DNA of 64,000 bases from contig NZ_CP053435.1 of assembly GCF_013127955.1 (NCBI RefSeq), positions 1-64,000 on the forward strand, written 5' to 3'. Both the position numbers and the translations under genes were made by a program. Of the stretch, positions 43,760 to 52,156 are shown in pieces. A model generated the notes under the pieces. That model was not told the DNA's origin. It ran no database searches and saw only the letters and a program-made list of their open reading frames with translations. The DNA comes from Spirosoma taeanense (GTDB lineage: Bacteria > Bacteroidota > Bacteroidia > Cytophagales > Spirosomataceae). The stretch's first letter is position 1, and the number at the start of each line of letters is the position of its first letter.

Positions 43760-44956
43760 ATGAGTTGCAAATCCTGTGCGACCGGTGGGTGCGGAACCCA
43801 ACGCGGAGCAGCCGATGGTCAGAAAACGGCCACGGCAGGCTGCGGAAGCGGTGGGTGCAGCACCGGAGGTTGCAATAAATTGAATTCGTTTGACTGGCTA
43901 AGCGATATTGCGATGCCGGGTATGAAACGATATGACGTTGTTGAAGTAAAGTTTAAAGGTGGGCGCAAGGAATATTACCGGAACGTTCATCAGCTTGATC
44001 TGACAACAGGTGACTACGTAGTAGTTGAAATGCAGTCGGGCTTCCATCTGGGAGCTGTTTCGATGCAGGGTGAATTAGTGCGGCTTCAGATAAAGAAACG
44101 GGGCGTCAAGATTAATGACGATACGAAAGTTATTCATCGTATAGCCGCCCCAAAAGACCTTGAACGGCACGAACAGGCTGTTCTTCGCGATTTGCCGGCA
44201 CTGTATCGTTCTCGGGAGATCGTTCGCGAGCTGAAGCTGAACATGAAGTTATCTGACGTTGAATTTCAGTCGGATAATACCAAGGCGACGTTTTATTACT
44301 CGTCGGAGGAGCGTGTTGATTTCCGGGAACTGATCAAAATGCTGGCCAGTGAGTTTAAGGTTCGGATTGAAATGCGGCAGATTAGCCTGCGGCAGGAAGC
44401 GGGTCGGCTGGGTGGAATCGGTTCCTGTGGGCGGGAGTTGTGCTGCTCTACGTGGTTGACTGACTTCAAGAATATTGCTACGTCGGCAGCCCGGTATCAG
44501 AACCTGTCGCTGAATCCAGCCAAGTTGTCGGGCCAGTGCGGACGTTTGAAATGCTGCCTGAACTATGAACTGGACACGTACATCGATGCGCTGCGCGACA
44601 TCCCGACGATTGAAAAACCGCTCGAAACCCAGAAGGGCCGGGCGTGGCTGCAAAAGACGGATATCTTTCGAAAGCTAATGTGGTTTGGGTACGGTACCGA
44701 GAGTACCTGGCATCCGTTGCCCATTGAACGAGTCCTGGAAATTGTTGAGCTTAATAAAAAAGGCATCATTCCGGAGTCGTTTGATGTGCTAACGCCAATC
44801 GGTGAGAAAGAACCGGTTACAGCGGCTGCGCTCAATAGCGATCTACAAAAGCTGGATGCTAAGTATGCCACCCGGAGCGTGAAGAAGAAAAAGAAAAAAG
44901 CTAAAGGAACAGGTAACGCTGTACCGAAGCCTAATCCGAATGGAAAAACTCTTTAA
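43760..44956 (+). CDS. ricT: PSP1-domain protein, RicT/YaaT-like
   Basis: A 398-residue cytosolic protein. The N-terminus (about 1-40) is rich in cysteine and glycine, with seven CxxC-like or GGC words. The PSP1 domain follows, with GIGSCGRELCCSTWL and QCGRLKCCLNYELD holding four more conserved cysteines. The C-terminus is Lys-rich. In Bacillus this protein is part of an iron-sulfur complex that affects RNA decay. In Flavobacterium relatives it is a neighbour of gldH, as it is here with an inserted two-gene block. Symbol by analogy only. Confidence 0.85.
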   Translation: MSCKSCATGGCGTQRGAADGQKTATAGCGSGGCSTGGCNKLNSFDWLSDIAMPGMKRYDVVEVKFKGGRKEYYRNVHQLDLTTGDYVVVEMQSGFHLGAVSMQGELVRLQIKKRGVKINDDTKVIHRIAAPKDLERHEQAVLRDLPALYRSREIVRELKLNMKLSDVEFQSDNTKATFYYSSEERVDFRELIKMLASEFKVRIEMRQISLRQEAGRLGGIGSCGRELCCSTWLTDFKNIATSAARYQNLSLNPAKLSGQCGRLKCCLNYELDTYIDALRDIPTIEKPLETQKGRAWLQKTDIFRKLMWFGYGTESTWHPLPIERVLEIVELNKKGIIPESFDVLTPIGEKEPVTAAALNSDLQKLDAKYATRSVKKKKKKAKGTGNAVPKPNPNGKTL

Positions 44957-44996
44957 AACAAACCCCGGCCAAATCTGGCCGGGGTTTGTTTTTGTT
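44957..44996. terminator. Strong bidirectional terminator after ricT
   Basis: A perfect 14-bp stem AACAAACCCCGGCC/GGCCGGGGTTTGTT with loop AAATCT and T-runs on both strands. It ends ricT on the plus strand and the plug-like gene on the minus strand. Confidence 0.92.
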
Positions 44997-44999
44997 AAC

Positions 45000-45488
45000 T
45001 CATTCGTTCTTTGGCCGAATGCCAGCTTTAGTCGTGATGATGACCATACCATTACGGGCATTCCTACCGTAAAGCTGCGCTGCTTTCAAGCCGTCTAATA
45101 CGTTTACAGAAGCGATCTCCCGTTGTTTTAGCAGACATAATTGCTTAGCTGTTGCGGCTTTTCCATCAACGATATACATGGGCGAACCTTTCACCTTACT
45201 ACGGAGCCAGACTGGGGCTGCTTTACCAACAGCCGGGCTTTGGGCAGGTAGCTTGCTAAAAGAAGTGTCCAGTCGCGTACCAGGCAGAATAATCGGAGCA
45301 TGTGCCTGCCGCGATACTGTTTTTGCCGCCGAGCGAGGAGGCAGAGTTGTATCGGCCGATGCGTAATTCATCAAGCTCACATTAGCTGAATGTATAAGCG
45401 ATACATTATCCGACGGACTGGTATAGGCGGAAACAAGGCCCAGAAGCGTTGATGTGAGGCAAAGGAGTAATCGGTGCAGATTGTTCAT
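45000..45488 (-). CDS. Secreted protein with TonB-plug-like C-terminal segment
   Basis: No full family is recognised. From the ATG at 45488 it has 162 residues, with a signal peptide that ends around LVSAYT. The C-terminal 60 residues (PMYIVDGKAATAKQLCLLK, VNVLDGLKAAQLYGRNARNG, then MVIITTKAG) resemble the plug segment of TonB-dependent receptors. In Bacteroidota such a segment is also found at the end of BlaR1-like sensor proteins. It follows the blaI gene on the same strand after 127 bp. It could be a shortened remnant of a BlaR1/plug fusion or a separate small surface protein. Not clearly truncated. Confidence 0.65.
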   Translation of the reverse strand: MNNLHRLLLCLTSTLLGLVSAYTSPSDNVSLIHSANVSLMNYASADTTLPPRSAAKTVSRQAHAPIILPGTRLDTSFSKLPAQSPAVGKAAPVWLRSKVKGSPMYIVDGKAATAKQLCLLKQREIASVNVLDGLKAAQLYGRNARNGMVIITTKAGIRPKNE

Positions 45489-45615
45489 ATCGTTAAGGTT
45501 AGTAACCAATCCTTAGATACAGAACGATCGTCTACGTTTAAACTGATATACACAACCGGTACCGTAAATTATTGTACGAACGTAGCTTTGGTCATTAAAC
45601 GCTGGTATTAACGCC

Positions 45616-45978
45616 TTACTTCTTCTGTTCGATCATCGCCAGAATCTCTCTGAGTTCATCTGCCGATATCTTTTCATGCTGAGCAAAGTAGCTGACCAGG
45701 TTTTTGTACGAGTTGTCGAAATACTCGCTCACGACTTTTTTGAGCACGAACCGGTTCTGATAATCTTCCTTCGCTACTACAGCGTAGTACTCGTGCGTGT
45801 TTCCATACGCCCGGTGACCAACATACCCCTTTTCTTCCAGGTTGCGAACGATTGTAGAAACGGTGTTATAATGCAGGGGCGGATTTGTAAACTCAGGAAC
45901 CATATCTTTTACGTAGCACGGTTCCATTTTCCACAGGACCTGCATCACTTCTTCTTCTTTGGCCGTTAACTTTTCCAT
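45616..45978 (-). CDS. BlaI/MecI/CopY-type transcriptional repressor
   Basis: A 120-residue winged-helix repressor. The recognition region is KEEEVMQVLWKMEPCYVKDM and NTVSTIVRNLEEKGYVGHRA, as in BlaI/MecI. The C-terminal half is a dimerisation region (SYFAQHEKISADELREIL). In this family repression is normally relieved by a membrane sensor protease, BlaR1, but no M56 gene follows: the next gene is the plug-like one. The ATG lies 4 nt after a -7 box, so a leaderless transcript is predicted. Confidence 0.93.
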   Translation of the reverse strand: MEKLTAKEEEVMQVLWKMEPCYVKDMVPEFTNPPLHYNTVSTIVRNLEEKGYVGHRAYGNTHEYYAVVAKEDYQNRFVLKKVVSEYFDNSYKNLVSYFAQHEKISADELREILAMIEQKK

Positions 45979-45982
45979 AGGG

Positions 45983-46015
45983 CAAACCTAAACTATTTTT
46001 ATCGTTTAGAAACGA
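45983..46015 (-). promoter_or_regulatory. blaI promoter with dyad operator candidate
   Basis: Minus-strand -7 box TAGGTTTG (complement of 45983-45990) ends 4 nt before the ATG. Upstream in the spacer, TCGTTTAGAAACGA (46002-46015) is a dyad with arms TCGTTT/AAACGA, and CTAAAC/GTTTAG is a second one (45988-46009). Both would be well placed as an operator for an autorepressor. No clear -33 box was found. Confidence 0.55.
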
Positions 46016-46033
46016 TTCCTGTCATTTTTGTCG

Positions 46034-46065
46034 TTTGAAAAGCCAACCAGCCGGTCGTAGCTTTG
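46034..46065 (+). promoter_or_regulatory. gldH promoter
   Basis: TTTG at 46034-46037, a 20-nt spacer and a perfect -7 box TAGCTTTG at 46058-46065, a textbook Bacteroidota promoter. The gldH ATG at 46084 is 18 nt after the box. Confidence 0.75.
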
Positions 46066-46083
46066 CAGACATTTCGGGTAAGT

Positions 46084-46560
46084 ATGAAACAACTAGGATT
46101 GCTGATAAGTCTCGTTTTGCTGACCCTTGGCTGCGAAACAAACACGGTTTACAACGAATACACGGATATTGAGGACGGCAAATGGTATATCAAGAATGCG
46201 CCATCGTTCACCTTCGAGATAAAAGATGCGTCAGTGCCGTATAACATCTATTATAACCTGCGCAATAGTCTTTCGTATGGGTATTACAATCTGTATCTGA
46301 CCCGTTACCTCCGCGATTCCAGCGGCCGGCAGCTCGAATCCCGATTGGACGAACTGATTCTGATGGACCCTAAAAGCGGTAAACCAAACGGCGAGGGATT
46401 GGGTGACCTGTTCGATCATAAGTTTCTGATGAAGCGAAACTATCGGTTTCCTAAACCGGGTAAATACACCATGGAAATTCGGCAGTATATGCGTCAGGAC
46501 CCACTTTTAAACATCCTGAGCGTTGGTATCGCCGTTGAAAAAGCGGTGCCCGCCAATTAA
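46084..46560 (+). CDS. gldH: Gliding motility lipoprotein GldH
   Basis: Lipoprotein required for gliding in Flavobacterium. The 158-residue form (ATG at 46084; an in-frame TTG at 46063 lies inside the promoter) has a signal peptide with lipobox LTLGC and no repeats. The mature part includes VYNEYTDIEDGKWYI, YNIYYNLRNSLSYGYYNLYL and the C-terminal PGKYTMEIRQYMRQDPL, which match GldH. The ricT gene lies upstream and two PAP2/DUF4293-type genes downstream, similar to other Bacteroidota. Confidence 0.88.
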   Translation: MKQLGLLISLVLLTLGCETNTVYNEYTDIEDGKWYIKNAPSFTFEIKDASVPYNIYYNLRNSLSYGYYNLYLTRYLRDSSGRQLESRLDELILMDPKSGKPNGEGLGDLFDHKFLMKRNYRFPKPGKYTMEIRQYMRQDPLLNILSVGIAVEKAVPAN

Positions 46561-46578
46561 TTTGATTATTTACTCTGA

Positions 46579-47220
46579 ATGCTGATCGACGTTCTTCAGA
46601 AAAATCGTCTTTTTTTTGCGCTATATGCTCTGGGCTTAGTCGTGGTTGGGTTTTTACAGCTATGTTATTCCCAGGAGATGCTGATGCAATGGGTTAATTT
46701 TCGCAATAGCTCCACCGCCGACGTTTTCTTTACCTATGCCACGTATCTCGGTGATGGTGCGTTTTTTGTTATCGTCTGTATTATTCTGCTGATTTATAAC
46801 CGGCGCGTAGGCTTTATGGCCTTTGCCAGTTTTGGCCTATCCTCGCTGACCTCGCTCTTTCTGAAAACTATTGTGTTCCCTGAGCGCCTGCGGCCATTGA
46901 AATTTTTCGAGCACTCAACTTATCAATACCATATCATCAAAGGGCTGAATATTTACAGCTACAATAGCTTTCCTTCGGGTCACACAACGTCAGCTTTTGC
47001 CTTGTTCAGTTTGCTGGCATTTATTGATGAACGTAAAGGACGAGGCTGGTTTTTTGTTGTATTGGCTGTCCTGACGGGCTATTCACGGGTGTATCTGTTC
47101 CAGCATTTTGTGGAGGATGCTTACGTTGGTTCTCTGGTTGGTACAACTGCGTCGGTTCTTATCTACCTGTCCCTCAGGCGATGGGTATACCCGTCCGAAA
47201 ACAAAGAATCGCGGTTATAG
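46579..47220 (+). CDS. PAP2 family phosphatase
   Basis: Integral-membrane phosphatase of 213 residues. The three phosphatase motifs are visible: KTIVFPERLRP, PSGHTTSAF and SRVYLFQHFVEDAYVG. The substrate may be phosphatidic acid, undecaprenyl diphosphate or a similar lipid phosphate. It follows gldH after 18 bp on the same strand, so both may be co-transcribed. Confidence 0.93.
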   Translation: MLIDVLQKNRLFFALYALGLVVVGFLQLCYSQEMLMQWVNFRNSSTADVFFTYATYLGDGAFFVIVCIILLIYNRRVGFMAFASFGLSSLTSLFLKTIVFPERLRPLKFFEHSTYQYHIIKGLNIYSYNSFPSGHTTSAFALFSLLAFIDERKGRGWFFVVLAVLTGYSRVYLFQHFVEDAYVGSLVGTTASVLIYLSLRRWVYPSENKESRL

Positions 47221-47244
47221 CCTATAAACTGGCCACAACCGCGA
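47209..47244. terminator. Hairpin between convergent PAP2 and DUF4293 genes
   Basis: TCGCGGTT/AACCGCGA, 8 bp, spaced by 20 nt, overlapping the PAP2 stop. The tails are not T-rich, so a terminator role is inferred from position. Confidence 0.5.
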
Positions 47245-47261
47245 CTTCTAAAACAACACTT

Positions 47262-47771
47262 CTACCGGAGCCGGTCTGAACCGCGCACCAGCTTTTCGTC
47301 ACGCCGGATAAAACGATTCGCCAGCGCATTAAATACCAAGGCCGCTATAATTGCATAGAAGCCTAACAGGAAGCTGCCCTGGTCTGCAGAGTTCCCAAAT
47401 TCCTTACCCGCGTATAATGTCCGGTACAGAATAATCCCCATGATTGCGGTTAGCATCAGCGCGTTTACAGCACACAGAGCCGTTTGTGTCAGACGGTTAC
47501 GGTATTGAAAAATGGCATAAATAGATGACAGCGCCACCAGACCGATTAACAAGCCAAGATACCAGAGACTGGTAATAACAGTAGTCGAGCTCTGCTGAAC
47601 AGGAACGCCCGCCTGTTGAGGAACCGTTTCCTGCTGACTGTATTGCAGGGCGGTCATATAAGCCATCTCAGACGGCTGCGATCCGGCTTTTTCCCAGAGA
47701 GGGTTTGCCAGAGCAACGCCCATAGCGACAACAATAAGAAACAAAAATATGGTTTGAACGCGTTGAATCAT
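47262..47771 (-). CDS. DUF4293 membrane protein
   Basis: A 169-residue protein with four predicted transmembrane helices. The first helix MIQRVQTIFLFLIVVAMG is the usual start of DUF4293 proteins, which are confined to Bacteroidota and have no known function. The C-terminal RRDEKLVRGSDRLR is a basic cytoplasmic tail. It is divergent from mnmD, 51 bp away. Confidence 0.88.
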   Translation of the reverse strand: MIQRVQTIFLFLIVVAMGVALANPLWEKAGSQPSEMAYMTALQYSQQETVPQQAGVPVQQSSTTVITSLWYLGLLIGLVALSSIYAIFQYRNRLTQTALCAVNALMLTAIMGIILYRTLYAGKEFGNSADQGSFLLGFYAIIAALVFNALANRFIRRDEKLVRGSDRLR

Positions 47772-47796
47772 TAGTGAAAGCTGTGTTTTTGGTGCG

Positions 47797-47804
47797 CAAA
47801 AGTA
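47797..47804 (-). promoter_or_regulatory. -7 box of the DUF4293 gene
   Basis: Minus-strand TACTTTTG (complement of 47797-47804) 25 nt upstream of the ATG. A plus-strand TGTTTTTG at 47784-47791 with TTG at 47763 could be the divergent mnmD promoter, with one mismatch. Confidence 0.45.
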
Positions 47805-47822
47805 GCCTAAAACCGATAAATT

Positions 47823-48524
47823 ATGAAAGCAGATGTGCGACTGGTGGTAACTGCCGACGGGTCACATACCGCCGTTAATCAGGCACTGAGTAAAACGTAT
47901 CATTCCATTCACGGCGCTTATCAGGAGTCGCAGCGGGTGTATATTGAACTGGGTTTGCTGGAAGCTTTCAAAAGATTCTCTGATTGCGATCTTCATATTT
48001 TTGAGATGGGCTTTGGCACTGGCCTGAACGCCTTATTAACTGCTCGCGAAGCCCAGACTCACCAACGGTCTGTTCGCTACACCGCTATTGATGCGTATCC
48101 TATGCCATTGGAAGACGCCCGGCAATTAAATTATGACCAGTTTTTGGGAACAAATTATCTGGAACAGCTCCATATGTCCGCCTGGAATCAGAGCATTTTA
48201 ATTAATCCATTCTTTACGTTAATCAAGGTGGAAGAAACCATACAAACCTATTGGCCTAGAGAACGCTTTCACCTGATTTATTACGATGCCTTTGCGCCGA
48301 CCGCTCAACCGGAGCTATGGGAACCAGAAATTTTTAAACAACTGGCCGACTGGCTGTATGAAGGTGGCATGCTAACGACCTATTGCTCCAGGAGTTACGT
48401 TCAGCGGAATATGCGAGCCGCCGGATTAACCGTTGAAAAGCATCCGGGTCCGCTCCATAAGCGGGATATCTTACGGGCTGTTAAGCCGGGTAGGCCGGGG
48501 AGTCTGGCTTCCCCTATTTTTTAA
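47823..48524 (+). CDS. mnmD: MnmD-type tRNA methyltransferase
   Basis: A 233-residue S-adenosylmethionine-dependent methyltransferase related to the first domain of MnmC, which completes 5-methylaminomethyl-2-thiouridine in tRNA anticodons. The N-terminus has SLGL-like entry segments (KTYHSIHGAYQES), the SAM motif FEMGFGTGLNALLTA, and the motif YYDAFAPTAQPELWE with the conserved catalytic-site aspartate. No oxidase domain is fused, as in the stand-alone MnmD. Confidence 0.9.
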   Translation: MKADVRLVVTADGSHTAVNQALSKTYHSIHGAYQESQRVYIELGLLEAFKRFSDCDLHIFEMGFGTGLNALLTAREAQTHQRSVRYTAIDAYPMPLEDARQLNYDQFLGTNYLEQLHMSAWNQSILINPFFTLIKVEETIQTYWPRERFHLIYYDAFAPTAQPELWEPEIFKQLADWLYEGGMLTTYCSRSYVQRNMRAAGLTVEKHPGPLHKRDILRAVKPGRPGSLASPIF

Positions 48525-48592
48525 TGATTTATCCTGGCCGATTGCGCTAATTTTATCCGCGTTGCTGCGTTATCTACAAAACAACCTTACGT

Positions 48593-49186
48593 ATGAACCG
48601 TCTCCTTCTGTTCTTCGGAGCTTTTATGCTGGTCGCGATTTGTGCCTTCCGGACATCGCTTCCCCTCGATTCGGCAATTAAGCCCAGTGTTGAGCGTAAG
48701 CATATCAACTGGCTAACCGTTCAGGAAGCGTATATCCTGACGCAGAAAAAACCAAAGAAGTTTGTTGTAGATGTGTACACAGACTGGTGCGGGTGGTGTA
48801 AGGTGATGGATCGGGAAACTTTTTCAAAACCCGCCATTGTCGACTACGTAAACCAAAACTATTATGCTGTTCGGTTGAATGCCGAGCAACCGGGAGACAT
48901 CACTCTAGGCAAACAGACGTTTAAGTACGTCAGCAGTGCCAACGGCCGGGGCGTTCAGGAATTGGCAGCAGCTCTGATGAAAAATCAGCTGAGTTACCCT
49001 ACCACGGTATTCCTGGATGAAAAATTCCAGCTAATTCAGCCAATAGCCGGTTATCTGGAGCCGCGTACGTTTCACCAGATCATTACTTACTTCGCCAACG
49101 ATTATCACCAGAAGGAACCATTCGACCAGTTCAAGGCGGGAACATACGTTAAAAACTACCAAGCCTCGCTGACGGCTGGAAAATAA
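48593..49186 (+). CDS. Thioredoxin-fold protein (DUF255/thioredoxin_7-like)
   Basis: A 197-residue exported thiol-redox protein. A signal peptide or anchor (MLVAICAFRTSLPL) precedes a domain with YTDWCGWCKVMDRETFS, whose CGWC is the active site, and the cis-proline region SYPTTVFLDEK. The middle has a helix-rich insertion as in other such proteins. It is probably periplasmic. Function in disulfide chemistry is inferred. Confidence 0.85.
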   Translation: MNRLLLFFGAFMLVAICAFRTSLPLDSAIKPSVERKHINWLTVQEAYILTQKKPKKFVVDVYTDWCGWCKVMDRETFSKPAIVDYVNQNYYAVRLNAEQPGDITLGKQTFKYVSSANGRGVQELAAALMKNQLSYPTTVFLDEKFQLIQPIAGYLEPRTFHQIITYFANDYHQKEPFDQFKAGTYVKNYQASLTAGK

Positions 49187-49200
49187 AGGAAACTACATCC

Positions 49201-49268
49201 ACGCGGGTGACAGTCTGCACTTTACGAACTAGATTTTTAACTCGTAAAGTGCAGACTGTCACCCGCGT
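49201..49268. repeat. Perfect 27-bp inverted repeat with 14-nt loop
   Basis: The arms 49201-49227 and 49242-49268 are exact reverse complements. The loop is ACTAGATTTTTAAC. No T-run follows on the plus strand. It sits 14 bp after the stop of the thioredoxin-like gene and just before the M13 peptidase promoter. A terminator role is possible, but the stem is twice the usual length. Confidence 0.9.
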
Positions 49269-49279
49269 TGGTTTGTTGT

Positions 49280-49288
49280 GTATTTTTG
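49280..49288 (+). promoter_or_regulatory. -7 box of the M13 peptidase gene
   Basis: TATTTTTG at about 49281-49288, 31 nt upstream of the M13 ATG and 12 bp after the inverted repeat. The -33 element would fall inside the repeat's right arm. Confidence 0.45.
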
Positions 49289-49319
49289 TAATCTTCATTA
49301 ACCCCAATTTTTAAATTAC

Positions 49320-51389
49320 ATGAATCAACGACTGACTTTTCTGTCGGCGATAACCATTGCCTCCCTTTTAGTAGCTGCAACGCCCCCGAAGAAAGTGGTG
49401 AAGCCGGTTAAGGCCAAGCTGCCAGCGGATACCCGCAAGTTTATCGACCGGGAGAATATGGACCTGACGGTAAAACCCGGTGATAATTTTTATATGTACG
49501 CAAATGGCAACTGGCTGCGCCAAAATGCCATTCCGGCCTCGAAAACGTCATGGGGCAGCTTCAATGAATTGCGGGAAAAGAGTCTTGATGCAATGAAGTC
49601 GTTGCTCGAAGACGCTACTAAATCCACCACCAAAGGTCGGTTGTACCAAATGGTTGGCGACTATTACGTCAGCGGTATGGATAGCCTGACTATTGAGAAG
49701 CGCGGCTTCGATCCAATTAAACCTGATCTCGCCCGAATTGATAAGATCAATAACAAAACGGCTTTTCTGGACGAGCTGGCATACCAGCGGACCCAAAGTA
49801 ACGGAATGCTGTTCGGTTTCTTCGTTGCGCAGGACCGTAAAAACGTGAGCAAATACCTGCCTCAGTTCAGCCAGGGAGGAACGACGCTGCCAGACCGGGA
49901 TTATTACCTCAAAAACGACGCTCGCAGCCAGAAAATCCGCGACGCTTATCGTGATAATCTGACCAAAATGTTTGCGTTAATTGGCGAAGAGCCAACGCAG
50001 GCTTCTCAGGATGCAGACGTAATTCTGCGCGTTGAAACGGCTCTGGCCAAAGCGCAAATGCCACGGGTTGAACTACGGGATCCGTATAAAACCTACAATA
50101 AACTGACCGTTGCCGACTTCAGCAAGCAGACACCCAGTATCAGCTGGTCTGATCAGTTAACGAAGTACGGCGTCAAGACGCAGGATACGGTATTGGTTCA
50201 AAGCCCGATTTTCTTCCGTTCGCTCGATAGCCTGGTTGCCGCTACGCCTATTGAAGACTGGCGGACATACATGCGCTGGAATATTCTGAAAGGCGCGGCT
50301 CCGTACCTGAGCGATGCGTTTGTCAGGCAAAGCTTTGCCTTCTCAAAAATTCTGACTGGTCAGAAAGAGCAAACGCCCCGCTGGCAGCGTGTGAGCGGTT
50401 TGATTGATGGTTCTCTTGGTGACCTGCTCGGGCAACTCTATGTGCAGAGCTATTTCAAGCCCGAAGCCAAACAGCGGATGCTGACGCTGGTAGACAATCT
50501 GGAAGCTTCTTACAAAGAGCATATCAAAAACCTCGACTGGATGAGCGAGGAAACTAAGAAGCGGGCGTTAACCAAACTAACGTCGTTCAAGCGTAAAATC
50601 GGTTATCCCGACAAATGGAAGAATTACGAGGGTGTTTCGATTGCCCGGAATGATTTCTACGGAAATGTAAAGTCAGCCGGTAAGTGGCAATATAACTACA
50701 TGATCAACCGTCTCGGTAAGCCTGTGGATCGGACCGAGTGGGGTATGACACCGCCAACGGTCAATGCGTACTATAACCCCGTTAATAACGAGATTGCTTT
50801 CCCAGCGGCTATTCTGCAGTTCCCTTTCTTCGATTTCGAAGCTGATGATGCAATCAACTATGGGGGCATTGGCGCTGTCATTGGTCATGAGATGACGCAC
50901 GGCTTCGACGATTCGGGTCGTCAGTACGATGCCGATGGTACGCTCCGTGACTGGTGGACAAAGGCTGATGCCGACAACTTCAAAAAGCGTGCTGATCAGG
51001 TGAAAGAGCAGTTTTTTGGCTTTAAAGTGCTGGACTCCATCAAAGTAAATGGTCAGTTGACGCTTGGTGAAAACCTGGCGGATCTGGGCGGACTTGCCAT
51101 TGCCTACGACGCGTTTAAGAAAACGGCGCAGGGAAAGGCAACTAGCAAAAAGGCCATGATCGATGGGTTCACGCCGGATCAACGTTTCTTCCTGTCGTGG
51201 GCACAGGTGTGGCGCATCAACGTTCTGCCCGAAACTCAGGCGCAATTGATTATGACCGATCCGCACGCACCGGGTCTGTATCGCTGCAATGGGCCGTTGT
51301 CGAATATTACTGCCTGGTATCAGGCATTTAATGTTCAGCCCGGCGATCAAATGTATAAAAAGCCCGAAGATCGAATCAAAGTCTGGTAA
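49320..51389 (+). CDS. M13 family zinc metallopeptidase (neprilysin/PepO-like)
   Basis: A 689-residue exported peptidase. A signal peptide (to about residue 20) precedes the M13 N-terminal region with DNFYMYANGNWLRQN. The zinc site is VIGHEMTHGFDDSGRQYD, with the HEXXH at about 523-527, followed by ENLADLGGLAIAYDAF carrying the third ligand Glu. The usual C-terminal motif appears as CNGPLSNITAWYQAF. This is a standard bacterial PepO. Located with its own promoter and terminator. Confidence 0.95.
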   Translation: MNQRLTFLSAITIASLLVAATPPKKVVKPVKAKLPADTRKFIDRENMDLTVKPGDNFYMYANGNWLRQNAIPASKTSWGSFNELREKSLDAMKSLLEDATKSTTKGRLYQMVGDYYVSGMDSLTIEKRGFDPIKPDLARIDKINNKTAFLDELAYQRTQSNGMLFGFFVAQDRKNVSKYLPQFSQGGTTLPDRDYYLKNDARSQKIRDAYRDNLTKMFALIGEEPTQASQDADVILRVETALAKAQMPRVELRDPYKTYNKLTVADFSKQTPSISWSDQLTKYGVKTQDTVLVQSPIFFRSLDSLVAATPIEDWRTYMRWNILKGAAPYLSDAFVRQSFAFSKILTGQKEQTPRWQRVSGLIDGSLGDLLGQLYVQSYFKPEAKQRMLTLVDNLEASYKEHIKNLDWMSEETKKRALTKLTSFKRKIGYPDKWKNYEGVSIARNDFYGNVKSAGKWQYNYMINRLGKPVDRTEWGMTPPTVNAYYNPVNNEIAFPAAILQFPFFDFEADDAINYGGIGAVIGHEMTHGFDDSGRQYDADGTLRDWWTKADADNFKKRADQVKEQFFGFKVLDSIKVNGQLTLGENLADLGGLAIAYDAFKKTAQGKATSKKAMIDGFTPDQRFFLSWAQVWRINVLPETQAQLIMTDPHAPGLYRCNGPLSNITAWYQAFNVQPGDQMYKKPEDRIKVW

Positions 51390-51412
51390 CCGATCATAAT
51401 TGACTGGATACA

Positions 51413-51449
51413 CAAAACGCGCCCGGGTTAATGGGCGCGTTTTGTTTCA
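51413..51449 (+). terminator. Rho-independent terminator of the M13 peptidase gene
   Basis: A perfect 12-bp stem CAAAACGCGCCC/GGGCGCGTTTTG with an 8-nt loop and a T-rich tail. Confidence 0.92.
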
Positions 51450-51504
51450 GGTATTAGTTTCAGTTGATGGCTGTCTTTTATAGTAAAGCTAACCTTTAAC
51501 TGCC

Positions 51505-52032
51505 ATGTACAGCGCCCGGATTACTATACAACTTCTGATAACCATTCTCATTTTTAACGCATCCTGCCAGAACAAGCCAAAGCAGGAGACCAACGAAGTC
51601 GCCGTCGCTGAACAGGTTGACAGTGCCGCTGCTTTGGCAAAACGACCCGGTCCCGATGCTCCCCGATCGGCTGCTGATCGCCTGGTTCGGGCGCTTTACT
51701 TTGAGCATCAGAAAAAGGAGAACCCTTTTCGGGAAACAAAGGACCGTTCACTAGTTGAGCAGTTTTTTACCAAATCTACGTCAGACCTTATCTGGGCTTA
51801 TAAAAAACCGCTCAAAGCCAATCTGCTGTTTAAGGTGCGGGATGAAGCCGTAAAAAAGACTTGGGTAGAACCAGCGGCAGTGGGTGGTTCGCGGGCAATT
51901 GTTTATACAACGTTTGAGAACAACGGTAAGGCGCAGGAAATCAAGCTGGAAATGCAGCAGATTGCCGGTCGTTGGCGGATCAATGATATGGTTTATCCGG
52001 ACGGGTCCCGACTAACGCAGCTGCTCCAATAA
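51505..52032 (+). CDS. Predicted lipoprotein of unknown function
   Basis: No family recognised. The 175-residue precursor has a signal peptide with a lipobox-like IFNASC, followed by a polar linker (KPKQETNEVAVAEQV) and a compact domain of about 110 residues with LVRALYFEHQKKENPFRE and the C-terminal GRWRINDMVYPDG. The last segment resembles the end of DUF3828-type proteins, but this is a guess. Probably a periplasmic or outer-membrane lipoprotein. Confidence 0.7.
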   Translation: MYSARITIQLLITILIFNASCQNKPKQETNEVAVAEQVDSAAALAKRPGPDAPRSAADRLVRALYFEHQKKENPFRETKDRSLVEQFFTKSTSDLIWAYKKPLKANLLFKVRDEAVKKTWVEPAAVGGSRAIVYTTFENNGKAQEIKLEMQQIAGRWRINDMVYPDGSRLTQLLQ

Positions 52033-52077
52033 CGGAGAAATTATCACTCACAGCTCTAATTATTTTTAAAATACTTG

Positions 52078-52107
52078 TTGACAACCCGATAAAACAGTGT
52101 AATTTTG
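52078..52107 (+). promoter_or_regulatory. Promoter of the tRNA-Tyr/Gly/Thr cluster
   Basis: TTG at 52078-52080 and a perfect -7 box TAATTTTG at 52100-52107, separated by 19 nt. The first tRNA begins 50 nt downstream. Confidence 0.75.
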
Positions 52108-52156
52108 CAACTCCAAACCGGAAACGGGGTGGAAATTGTTCTTTAACAGTGCTTTT

